Below are positions 27,401 through 33,025 of a stretch of 37,365 nucleotides of DNA, in pieces. The stretch's first letter is position 1. Each line of letters starts with the position of its first letter. The notes below the pieces were generated by a model. That model had not been told where the DNA came from. It worked only from the letters and a program-made list of their open reading frames with translations, and did no database searches. Location of the stretch: positions 1 through 37,365 of the IMG/VR virus record IMGVR_UViG_3300028840_000445; one strand, given 5' to 3'. Position numbers and translations under genes: made by a program. This DNA is from a virus.

Positions 27401-28541
27401 GAATTGGCAGAACACCTGGATGAACCCGACTTACAAGACGGCTCTCCAGTTTGCCTTCAGATCCTTTACCTGGTTCACCGGATCTTGGAACGCTCTCGCG
27501 AAGGCCGGAATCGATGTCGGCAAGTTGGGGTGGTTCAAGATCAAGGGCGAAGAATACGAGCTGACCAATCGAGGGTTGTGGGCTTTCAACGCAGTTGTCG
27601 CGCACATGATGGCAGTCTCTCTGATGTATACGGCCTTCATGATCGGCGCAGGTTTGAGCGGCGGCTTCGAGGACGATGATGAGGACGTTCCGCTGCTCAG
27701 TCAATTGCTCTTCCCCAGGACGGACGTTAATGATCCGGAGAAGCGAATTGCCATCCCGTCGTATGTCACTGAATGGTACAAGTTGGCACGGCATCTCGGG
27801 GTTATCGGGCATGATATCGAACCAAGCAAGCTGATCTCTGGCCGATTCAACTCTCTCCTCGGCAAAGGTGTCGATGTATTTTGGAACAACGCTGACTTCC
27901 GTGGCGTAAAGATTCGCAACGAAGCCGACTCTGTATTCAAGCAGACGTTTGACGCAATCCTGCATCTACTCCCGCTGCCGATCTCCGTTGCTTCGGCAAA
28001 GAAGAATTTCGAGACAAAAGGCTTTGATCCGGTGGACCTCGGCCTCGCGTCCCTGGGCATGGTCGACGCTCCCGCCTCTGCGAAGAGATCCTCGGCTGCG
28101 AACAAGGCATATGAGATCCGTCGTAAGGAATACAAGGGCAAAGACATCTCCTCGGATGAGATGGCGATCAAGGACAAGACCAAACGTGCGGCCTACAAGT
28201 ATGCCAGGGGTGACAAAGAGATGCTTCAGGAGATGGTTGCCACAGGAGAAATCTCCGCACGCAAGGCACGGAACGCCCTGGAGCGGCAACCTCGACTCAG
28301 CGGGAAGCCAAACCCGAAATATAAAAACTCCCTCGCCGCTGCCTTGAAAGGTTTGACAATTCAGGGCGCACTCGAAGTATGGGAGTACATGAGCGACCAT
28401 GAAAAAGAACAGCACAGAAAAACCATCCTGAAGAAATACCGGAACGTGGTTACGAGAAAAGATAGATCCAGAGAAGAAAAACTGGACATCAAAGAGAGAA
28501 TGATTGACCTTGGAATAATTAAGAGCAAAAAAGGAGAATGA
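18498..28541 (+). CDS. Giant 3,347-residue internal/polyvalent phage protein with HExxH metallopeptidase-like domain
   Basis: This one gene occupies over a quarter of the window. Residues about 20-290 hold Gly/Ala-rich, weakly hydrophobic segments (such as PAIAGGIGEGMIAGG and MGAGALTGALGYLGG) and an EELPQSIQEQ motif, the kind of N-terminus seen in very large phage proteins thought to enter the cell with DNA. Residues 315-450 are charged coiled coil. At 1798-1803 the motif GHELFHH contains H1798, E1799 and H1802, a zinc-peptidase HExxH. It follows a strand (IILNVS) and precedes EEFYAE (1862-1867), whose glutamate could be the third zinc ligand. Residues 3026-3055 are a hydrophobic helix-like segment. 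The last 200 residues are strongly basic. The layout resembles phage polyvalent proteins, which are injected to counter host defences. The length recalls the N4 virion RNA polymerase, but no polymerase motifs were found. GGAGAAG precedes the ATG. Confidence 0.8.
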   Translation: MAYKYPALPQPPDASVWERLGDYGVDVGQTVIGMGEALVGLADIPSGGHAGKGLQAIGWDPKKTREILSSLYSDERQFEEAEQSRRFEEEGILSGLKYATANPASAIGTITQSLPLMYGGRGIATGAMKMFPKLAPAIAGGIGEGMIAGGMSLEQIRQQTEDGTLSPEQYAYGMGAGALTGALGYLGGKVAGKLGIADVDVPIPPGTPLRDQMRQQLAEGANKSLLRRIGEGAISEGLFEELPQSIQEQVMVNLATGKEWNDGINEAAGLGLLTGAAMGGGMQGVQSAQAKTFNAILNRADIREKGKAAALEEAENLDKKQKKKASDFKKRVAKGHEAESLMDDTLSMDEVKAAQDLDDIASEAEQNVQKIEKEAEQLKEVTEVAETGFTAKEVTQARKLWASYQRTLTEQQSREEILSDQKKLLAKAEEVGMDPVELEILLNDNYQKNKDYLAEMEQDVAAIRETGLLDEVLHPKMKEGIIWKNIEEKLHTSPGSFADKLLQRASQELRNRMYDLGTAKELRRAAKASKDDLEKAQLLGLADVYYEMYYAEHGEGKKVDVNQPVPTGEPLVGEGAGYDGQMDNTIKTVEGKETQREGLQKRQILDTNVKPIESDGERITAPAAPPSRSEFDLNMDENLNWVDINGVQIPQEKIVSHEIKTYENGVATVILGLANEKGGITKSYPMQVTEETLDRYFRDLEVRKGKRLTPQRKKKSIKKGMKYKKKQTMLDETIGTVDENEDVKLERYEGYALDILAEAYGSDEIDTRRRTVQVEEQDPQLAEAQAEAEMFFKDEGSKPQRAKKYSGFFSDIPAEIRDFLMQRKRFKDIRTHNPGSTTFLPDPTMDGLNQGMINRAVAQMNINPMMKAGYSDIVADMLLKAGRTHNLGDVIKFVLQEENLQSLSQLQEPPESLYDFLHFAQNGYEPFVPEEKVDNAFEGNLRESVLGKALLRMFAKAVFTDEAYLTFNERAIKLFINETENVEKFVLDHFAGREAPFRALSKEDIDALAYDFRREFGMPVSPAVLQEMINTLNDYTFQEEAFYTEQAYERYKRNRKRLRGPLDSFESEDLQVKRVPAPNKKARRASKESLVKDAYNFFIENTIKRNKAADQQTYVAFFKAIFDLANRGYSAKANFFNAEHIAAAMSANPMASEEFKRPTTPKINRLREAWNESGRKARTKEWYALREAEVAFQTDVVRKMFRESRFQDGFFEKMLHNKDYELELTAENMEALYSEGAMHVQDLEKEMKLTGEERSYRNFVETINKAGWRAHTIDYVKSVTYTDANGEEKTVQNPTQSNFDDIIKEDPAAIIRRGTKKYLSKSELDALDLADVHSESVASSETDIYEVKIFNEKKGTWGDPVPMTDADFEKLSRHKKVEKIKKIARPERYIVYRWDQSTIYIPLYEKALNRGVVTMDQVANQGTRNSFIRSLNAAIAIIDANIQARYDSGDAMDIDYIPYLLKRRGKLTQQKNEIQEISNSFNIFTKAALFSKSAQENEVQDPEFFENMVNDYPMTRLQVVDGKKTKVPWAAADYYALYENVGMDMSRFVHQIKYLHDQAAIRNMRDTYAFDENYKPVGQKLKPEQVDEILKARLPKHLQTDEAFNHAIEGNEHLLSLYAPEDRRALRAIGMLRSELLKLDKPSIASVQFISKASKTGKYKQKIPTRELTPEETVKLKQSLEEELREAEKVAQEAKSLTRATISAPVTGTAQIEDMVRLKENLTESEQEIVNGNPNVQIVKMLSPGAQRLYEMVSKAFGAELIIVNGPYKSRYRSRGRNKAPQIILNVSAPNLHKVYGHELFHHIVAKAAPEQYNAFKFGLRQIIGEAAHYEGIEWYKGAVEDNYSANGIRLKSDEIVRIAQEEFYAEMMGEMVGERIFYEKLAETAAGRTLAGKLLISLTKRVLSMNKMLLENDAPTSFEKNVLLTSAQNEKLNALFADFLGENLNPFKPFPIMERLMTSYGNVTTPNQRSPGWMENLIDQVMSDLQQDTASKRGLEIFQKHLAELKDQFPNSTEELQKLYEQYKAAAEERDTGSKDVKYHRVTDQGDRIVDDMDSVRENIINELPNMSTAQVKQTLKSKVRKAEGLKRTIDSWRPGQKIGEKGVEWFKSLHANIQEEIHWIQKELISRRKAEVKGMTDDQILAAMVEIDKQLSADDTKNVRQLHADYKLLKDEFASREQDAPAADEVNTEEKYQTSFGARTQENLKNLLENKQNWAKGIWEAIFPKKKRTRKELMSHWEEGIKWTVDWIRDNKPKVMWADFMADKVEIALMNRIVHGSAKHVSRVNYEIMREHKKAFKEMSRSQKIKLHDLLVRGVVVYYELPIKNKADGSNIFWSLDEIPRQFRNNKKLINQSRVTLKVGQPNLETNEGREEAIKYGITPEQIAAFRAFKKEADRIWRIMKGIYPDLPKNPYHYGQSIRWFRKDGTELDSNYDWEKKSDTSALEGNKRFLEAKNTEIGTEEIAETHRLEELSLDPDRLFMDYVRDVYNLMYFKQTLKRAMESGNAKIFTNPTEAQKKGYYPVNDNALRVLQNMAINTAYVLKVDGVYLNTEGEQITGQNEQRMIYGSKREAQTKARELRFKGSPEVQIEEIPLDRRVDIVGYHIIRINDQTGDIKYLPSDGFRFQQDEIEKAEAALEKARSESMTDKYRYEIEPIERVSEGEPVAQIYFTKGMANMMNNVLARDLIRTKSFFGIQGRKVMNLKNKYTSIEFAISLFHAMTIGQELIASTAAWRYGRMRREGKISPLEMIKSFNPVSAIQDSRKISALMEAVLADRELAQHPAVKKKAMELLNTDNPDVVDAVIQFYDAGGLLGMDKSLRSEVHYMGEMRYKDGDARVYVDDSGELQIELPRGDEYPPWLPGVFGTHAPISKTAIVNSFKSVLNQQLKENPNHKLSAYIKTGQFAMLEGTTAWLMEQGIPRVKMAVFAREYTHELERQKDKLASGQTTKEMIARDTMKFLEDRFGEVNWQNTWMNPTYKTALQFAFRSFTWFTGSWNALAKAGIDVGKLGWFKIKGEEYELTNRGLWAFNAVVAHMMAVSLMYTAFMIGAGLSGGFEDDDEDVPLLSQLLFPRTDVNDPEKRIAIPSYVTEWYKLARHLGVIGHDIEPSKLISGRFNSLLGKGVDVFWNNADFRGVKIRNEADSVFKQTFDAILHLLPLPISVASAKKNFETKGFDPVDLGLASLGMVDAPASAKRSSAANKAYEIRRKEYKGKDISSDEMAIKDKTKRAAYKYARGDKEMLQEMVATGEISARKARNALERQPRLSGKPNPKYKNSLAAALKGLTIQGALEVWEYMSDHEKEQHRKTILKKYRNVVTRKDRSREEKLDIKERMIDLGIIKSKKGE

Positions 28542-28542
28542 G

Positions 28543-28893
28543 ATGATAACTCCGGTCACTTACAACATCCATGTTTACAAGAGCCGTGATTTCGATGTGA
28601 CATTCACGCTGACAGATTCAAACGACGATCCGATCGATCTGTCATCCAGTACCATCGAAGCTCAGATCCGGAAGTCGAAAGACACCAATTCGGATCTCAT
28701 TACAGACCTTACAGTGACCGAAACCGACCTGGTTAACGGTGAATTCAAGCTGTCGCTAACGGACACGGAAACCGCAGACTTCGAAATTGGCGAAGGCTTC
28801 TACGATGTCTGCATAACGGATGCTTCAGGTATCTCCTACACATATATCGAGGGGTCTGTAAGCTTCCATGAAAGCGTGACGGTGAAAGCATGA
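28543..28893 (+). CDS. Baseplate-upper-protein-like Ig domain protein
   Basis: This 116-residue single-domain protein opens with a strand carrying RDFDVTFTLTDSNDDPIDL, followed by TIEAQIRKSK. That is the pattern of the N-terminal Ig-like domain of baseplate upper or fibre-attachment proteins: extended strand, D-x-x-G/D-x-P-I-D-L, then an A-x-I-R strand. Such domains often link fibres to the tail. It begins 1 base after the giant gene's stop with an AAGGAG site. It overlaps the fibre start by ATGA, so it is likely translated with the fibre and may serve as its adaptor. Confidence 0.68.
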   Translation: MITPVTYNIHVYKSRDFDVTFTLTDSNDDPIDLSSSTIEAQIRKSKDTNSDLITDLTVTETDLVNGEFKLSLTDTETADFEIGEGFYDVCITDASGISYTYIEGSVSFHESVTVKA

Positions 28894-31800
28894 GCGTAAA
28901 GATTCTCGTTACTCAAAATAGCGTCAAGGCGCAAGTCATTGAGCAGCGGGGGATCACGGTCACAATGAAGGCCGTCGGCCCCCAGGGTGCTACGGGCAAC
29001 GTAAACAGCCATATCCATGATGATCGCTACTACACCGAAGCGGAGTCTGATGCTCTGCTTGCTGCAAAAGCAGACGATCCTCATACTCATGGTCAGGACG
29101 ATATCATCAGCCTGGTTAGTGATCTAGCCGGAAAACTTGCTGTTGCTCTGAACCTCTCCGACGTTGCAGACGTTCCGACCTCTCAGACGAACCTTGGCCT
29201 TGGCACTGAAGACGATGTGACTCATCAGAGCGTTACGGTGGACAAGCTTGCTCTTGACCTCCTCGCCGCCGTTACTGTCTCTCAGGGCGAATTTGCGTGG
29301 AACGCAGACGAAGAGACTGTTGATCTCGGTCTGAATGGTGCTGTCCTTCAGCTTGGGCAGGAAGTCCACTACCATGTCAGGAATAACTCCGGAGCGGATA
29401 TCGCCAACGGGAAGCCAATCATGGCAACCGGAACTCTTGGTGCTTCAGGTCGTATCACTGTTGGGCTTATGGATGCGACGGATCATGGCAACGAGATGTA
29501 TTTCCTTGGAATCGCAACCGAAGATATTCAGAATGATACTGATGGTAAAGTCTCAAACTTCGGGAAAGTCAGGGGAATCGACACAACCGGAGCCTCGTCT
29601 TTCGGCGGGTTGGAAACCTGGAATGATGGCGACATTCTTTACCTGGATCCTGACAATGTTGGCTACTTGACGAAGGTTTCTCCGGAGGCTCCTGCCGTCA
29701 GTATGCCCTGTGCTATTGTTATCAAATCTCATTCCAATGGCACTCTTTTCGTCCGCGCTCATAACGTCGATGAAAACCATTACACTCCTCTTTCTGTCCA
29801 TACCCTTACCGGCGATCCTACGGGGTGGGTTGATAATACCGCTATTTCGCTTTCCTATGATTCGACTGCTCGGACGATCACCTTGACGGGCGATCTTCGG
29901 TATTACTGGAAGGGCATTCTGAAAGAGCTGACTTCTCCATGGACTTCGGACGCTCACGCCGCTACTGCCGACACAACCTTCTTCCTCTACTCTACGGACG
30001 GAGACACTTTCGCCTGGAATACGACCGTCTGGGATTTCGATCAACTGATGGTTGCTTTTGCCTGGTATGGGACTTTGAACAAGTATGGCGTGCGGGAAGT
30101 GCATGGCACGATGCCGTGGCAGTCTCACAGGGAATTTCACGCACGGCAGGGAACTTACAAAGTCTCGGGCGGGACGCTCTCCGGCTATGTCTTGAGCAGC
30201 ACAACCGCTGCTGATCGTCGACCGACAGTATCGGCCACTGTTTTGAACGACGAGGACATCTATTCGACGCTTTCAGAATGGAATGTTGATACTCTCGGGG
30301 CCACGCAATTCAGTCTCGCAGGGGCAGGGCCAACCTCGACGATTACGACCGGTGCTGCGGATATTGTTCCCCTCTCCGGCAGCCGACCCTACTGGAACGA
30401 GTTTACCGGTGGAGCATGGCAGCAAACTCTCATATCGAACAACCAATACATGGCCGCATGGTTGGTTGGTGTTCCAACGACTTCTGATGCAGGATCTCAA
30501 TCTTATCGCTATTGGTGGGTGCAGGGGCAAACTGAAGGGGATCTGGCAACGATCCAGGCCAGGTCGACGCTTGATCTTGAACTTGCCGGAATCCCAACGA
30601 TCACTCCGGAGTTTACTTTCCTCGCAAAAGCAATCATCCAATATCAAGGCGGTGATTGGCAGATAACCCAGGTCGACATCCTATCCGGATCCCGGTCGCA
30701 GATTACATCCGGTGCTTCTGGTAACTACCTTTCGATTATCAGCTCTGACTCTTCTCTCCTTGGCACAGGGACTTCAGGAGATCCTCTTTACGTCGCAAGA
30801 TCCGTCACTCTTCCTGTAATGGACGGTACGGCAGCGGTCGGAATTGCAGATGAGTCCTCTCGATCTGATCACGTTCATCCTACGGATACGTCAAGGGAAC
30901 CGGCCAACGTCAACATCCAGGCGCACATTTCCTCGACCTCAAACCCGCATAGCGTGACCTACACTCAGGTCGGTGCCGAACCTGCCAACGCGAATATTCA
31001 GGCTCACGTTACAGATGTCACCACGAATCCTCATAGCGTAACTTATTCTCAGGTAGGCGCAGAGCAAGCCGATGCCACAATCTTGAAGGAAGCTGATGTC
31101 TCAAGCGTTCCGGCTAACGCTGCGACAACGACCCCGATCTCAAGCGATTGGGCTTACGATCATGAGAACGATGCGGGTGTCCACGACGCGGATCAGGTCA
31201 CAGTTGACGCAACAGGCTTTAGCGGGAACTTGAGCGTGACAGACACAGACGTTCAGACGGCTCTTGCGACTCTCGATGCGATGGTCGCCGGTGGTGGCGG
31301 CCTGACCTGGGCGAAGATCACCGGCAACACAAATGCGACGGACGGAAACGGTTATGCGATGGTGGCCGCTGCCGCCCTGACTGTAACGCTTCCGGCCACT
31401 CCGACAGAAGGTGATACGATTGGCATCGTCGACGCAAACCAGACGGCAACAACCTACACTCTGACTGTCGCACGCAACGGATCGAACATCGAGTCGACCG
31501 CAGAAGATCTGATCGTTGACATCGACGGAGCGGGATTTATCCTGGTCTACGTTGACTCAACTATCGGATGGAAGATCGTCACAGAGATCGGGGCGAATGA
31601 TCCTCCTGCGTCTTTCCGTGGAGCATTGATCGGCAAGTCTGTTAGTGTTGGGAATACCTCTGTTCCGAATGCGTCCTGGACTGCATGTAATTTCGACGTA
31701 GAGATTTACGACACAGACGGCTTCTATGACTCAGGAACGGATAACACAAAGCTTGTTGTTCCTGACGGGGTTTCAAGGGTGCAGCTTGTTGCCTCCGCTA

Positions 31801-32060
31801 TCATAGGAAATAGCTCTTCTGCTGGACAGAGATATGTTTCTATCAGAAGAAATGGTGGCGATTACTACGGATACGCTATTGAAAAATTTGACCTCAGTGC
31901 GACAAACGTTGATGAAATAGTCTCAATTACCTCTGCCGTCCTTGAGGTTACACCTGGACAGTATTTCCAATTAATGCAGTATCAGACTTCAGGAATAACA
32001 GAATCAGCAGGATTCAAGTATTCTGCCAACACCTGGATGAGTATTGCAGTCATCGAATAG
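28890..32060 (+). CDS. Tail fibre protein, modular receptor-binding
   Basis: This is a 1,056-residue fibre. Near residue 30 there is a short GPQGATG stretch and then HIHDDRYYTEAESDALLAAKA, a repeat type frequent in phage fibres. Residues about 155-305 carry a common fibre module (HYHVRNNSGADIANGKP, ILYLDPDNVGYLTKV). Two tandem repeats at 675-729 each read NIQAH, then NPHSVTY and QVGAE, another classic fibre repeat. The last 150 residues (907-1056, from ASFRGALIG) form a compact module with NFDVEIYDTDGFYDSG and LVVPDGVSRVQLVA, shared with the next gene and probably the receptor-binding tip, possibly C1q-like. It should form a trimer. Start overlap with the previous gene suggests coupling. Confidence 0.9.
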   Translation: MSVKILVTQNSVKAQVIEQRGITVTMKAVGPQGATGNVNSHIHDDRYYTEAESDALLAAKADDPHTHGQDDIISLVSDLAGKLAVALNLSDVADVPTSQTNLGLGTEDDVTHQSVTVDKLALDLLAAVTVSQGEFAWNADEETVDLGLNGAVLQLGQEVHYHVRNNSGADIANGKPIMATGTLGASGRITVGLMDATDHGNEMYFLGIATEDIQNDTDGKVSNFGKVRGIDTTGASSFGGLETWNDGDILYLDPDNVGYLTKVSPEAPAVSMPCAIVIKSHSNGTLFVRAHNVDENHYTPLSVHTLTGDPTGWVDNTAISLSYDSTARTITLTGDLRYYWKGILKELTSPWTSDAHAATADTTFFLYSTDGDTFAWNTTVWDFDQLMVAFAWYGTLNKYGVREVHGTMPWQSHREFHARQGTYKVSGGTLSGYVLSSTTAADRRPTVSATVLNDEDIYSTLSEWNVDTLGATQFSLAGAGPTSTITTGAADIVPLSGSRPYWNEFTGGAWQQTLISNNQYMAAWLVGVPTTSDAGSQSYRYWWVQGQTEGDLATIQARSTLDLELAGIPTITPEFTFLAKAIIQYQGGDWQITQVDILSGSRSQITSGASGNYLSIISSDSSLLGTGTSGDPLYVARSVTLPVMDGTAAVGIADESSRSDHVHPTDTSREPANVNIQAHISSTSNPHSVTYTQVGAEPANANIQAHVTDVTTNPHSVTYSQVGAEQADATILKEADVSSVPANAATTTPISSDWAYDHENDAGVHDADQVTVDATGFSGNLSVTDTDVQTALATLDAMVAGGGGLTWAKITGNTNATDGNGYAMVAAAALTVTLPATPTEGDTIGIVDANQTATTYTLTVARNGSNIESTAEDLIVDIDGAGFILVYVDSTIGWKIVTEIGANDPPASFRGALIGKSVSVGNTSVPNASWTACNFDVEIYDTDGFYDSGTDNTKLVVPDGVSRVQLVASAIIGNSSSAGQRYVSIRRNGGDYYGYAIEKFDLSATNVDEIVSITSAVLEVTPGQYFQLMQYQTSGITESAGFKYSANTWMSIAVIE
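30912..31076 (+). repeat. Two tandem copies of a fibre repeat (27 and 28 codons)
   Basis: The first unit encodes NIQAHISSTSNPHSVTYTQV then GAEPANA, and the second encodes NIQAHVTDVTTNPHSVTYSQ then VGAEQADA. Similarity is at the protein level and the DNA of the two units has diverged. This repeat type is common in phage fibres and forms shaft segments. Confidence 0.75.
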
Positions 32061-32069
32061 GAGATAGAC

Positions 32070-33014
32070 ATGGGCAACCTCTCACAACTTTTTTACGGTG
32101 GCTTTGCTGAAGTTCCTTGGGCGGTTGATAAGGAGAGCTTTAGCCTTGCTGCGAGTTGGACAACAAACATTACCTGGACATCCCAAAAGAGTCGGCTTGG
32201 AAATCTACTTGTTCTTGAGTTTAGAGGGATTCTTTCAGGAACCTCTGACACAGGGAATCTTAGTTTTACTCTGCCAGATTCGTTATCGGTTGATACGAGT
32301 TATTGGCAGTATCAGCAGTCTATTTTGGGTTGGGGCTCTATCCGTGACAATAATACTGGAGCAAAGTATCCGATTGTTTGGACCTATGAAGGAACCGGAG
32401 GAACCCTTATTCAAGCCAAGATGCTCACGATGACTGGATCTTATGAGACTTACACAAACGTAACGAATACAGCTCCGATCACCTTTACAACAAGCGATGT
32501 CATCACAGGATGTATTCAAGTTCCTATTAGATATTGGGACGTATCGAGAAAGCTTTCTCCTCGTGGCTCGACCTTCCGTGGGGCTCTTGTTTATGAAAGT
32601 TCTGCTGACCAGACAATAACAACAGCGACAGATACTCAACTTACCTTTGATGCTGAAGTTTATGATACAAGCGGATTTCATAGCACCGTCACCAATACCG
32701 GAAGGCTAACAATACCAAATGGTGTGTCTAAAGTTAGGCTACAGGCAGCAGTATACTGTAGTAATGGCGTAGCTACAGGTAGACGTATCCTTAATATATA
32801 CAAAAACGGCTCCGCTACAGGATTTGTCGGAACATCTAGAAGCGAGATTGCCCCCAACGCAACTATCGCATTCCGGCTCCAGACTACTTCTCCTATACTA
32901 GAGGTACAGGAAGGTGATTATTTTGAGGCAAATTTCTATCAAGATAGTGGCTCAAGCATGAATGTCACCTACAGTACAAGCGAGACATGGTTCTCAATCG
33001 AGGTTATAGAATAG
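32070..33014 (+). CDS. Receptor-binding protein sharing the fibre's C-terminal module
   Basis: This 314-residue protein has a new N-terminal beta region of about 165 residues. Residues 167-314 (STFRGALVY, FDAEVYDTSGFHS, LTIPNGVSKVRLQA, ending WFSIEVIE) match the last 150 residues of the upstream fibre, including the terminal S/M-x-W-x-SI-V-IE. The two tips share a common origin. The gene is noticeably poorer in G and C than its neighbours, suggesting recent gain or exchange. It may be a second host-binding tip, a chaperone-like tip protein, or a spare module for switching specificity. A good ribosome binding site (TAGGAGATAG) precedes it. Confidence 0.72.
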   Translation: MGNLSQLFYGGFAEVPWAVDKESFSLAASWTTNITWTSQKSRLGNLLVLEFRGILSGTSDTGNLSFTLPDSLSVDTSYWQYQQSILGWGSIRDNNTGAKYPIVWTYEGTGGTLIQAKMLTMTGSYETYTNVTNTAPITFTTSDVITGCIQVPIRYWDVSRKLSPRGSTFRGALVYESSADQTITTATDTQLTFDAEVYDTSGFHSTVTNTGRLTIPNGVSKVRLQAAVYCSNGVATGRRILNIYKNGSATGFVGTSRSEIAPNATIAFRLQTTSPILEVQEGDYFEANFYQDSGSSMNVTYSTSETWFSIEVIE

Positions 33015-33018
33015 GGGA
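33014..33018 (+). promoter_or_regulatory. Ribosome binding site supporting a GTG start at 33026
   Basis: GGGGA ends 7 bases before GTG at 33026. The alternative ATG at 32987 overlaps the upstream gene by 28 bases and gives a leader with no parallel, so GTG is preferred. Confidence 0.5.
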
Positions 33019-33025
33019 TCCTTGG

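Noticed and set aside
18498-28541. N4-like virion RNA polymerase, suggested by the gene length
   Set aside because: I searched by eye for single-subunit RNA polymerase motifs (the catalytic Asp of motif A, R-x3-K-x6-YG, HDD or HDE) and found no coherent set.
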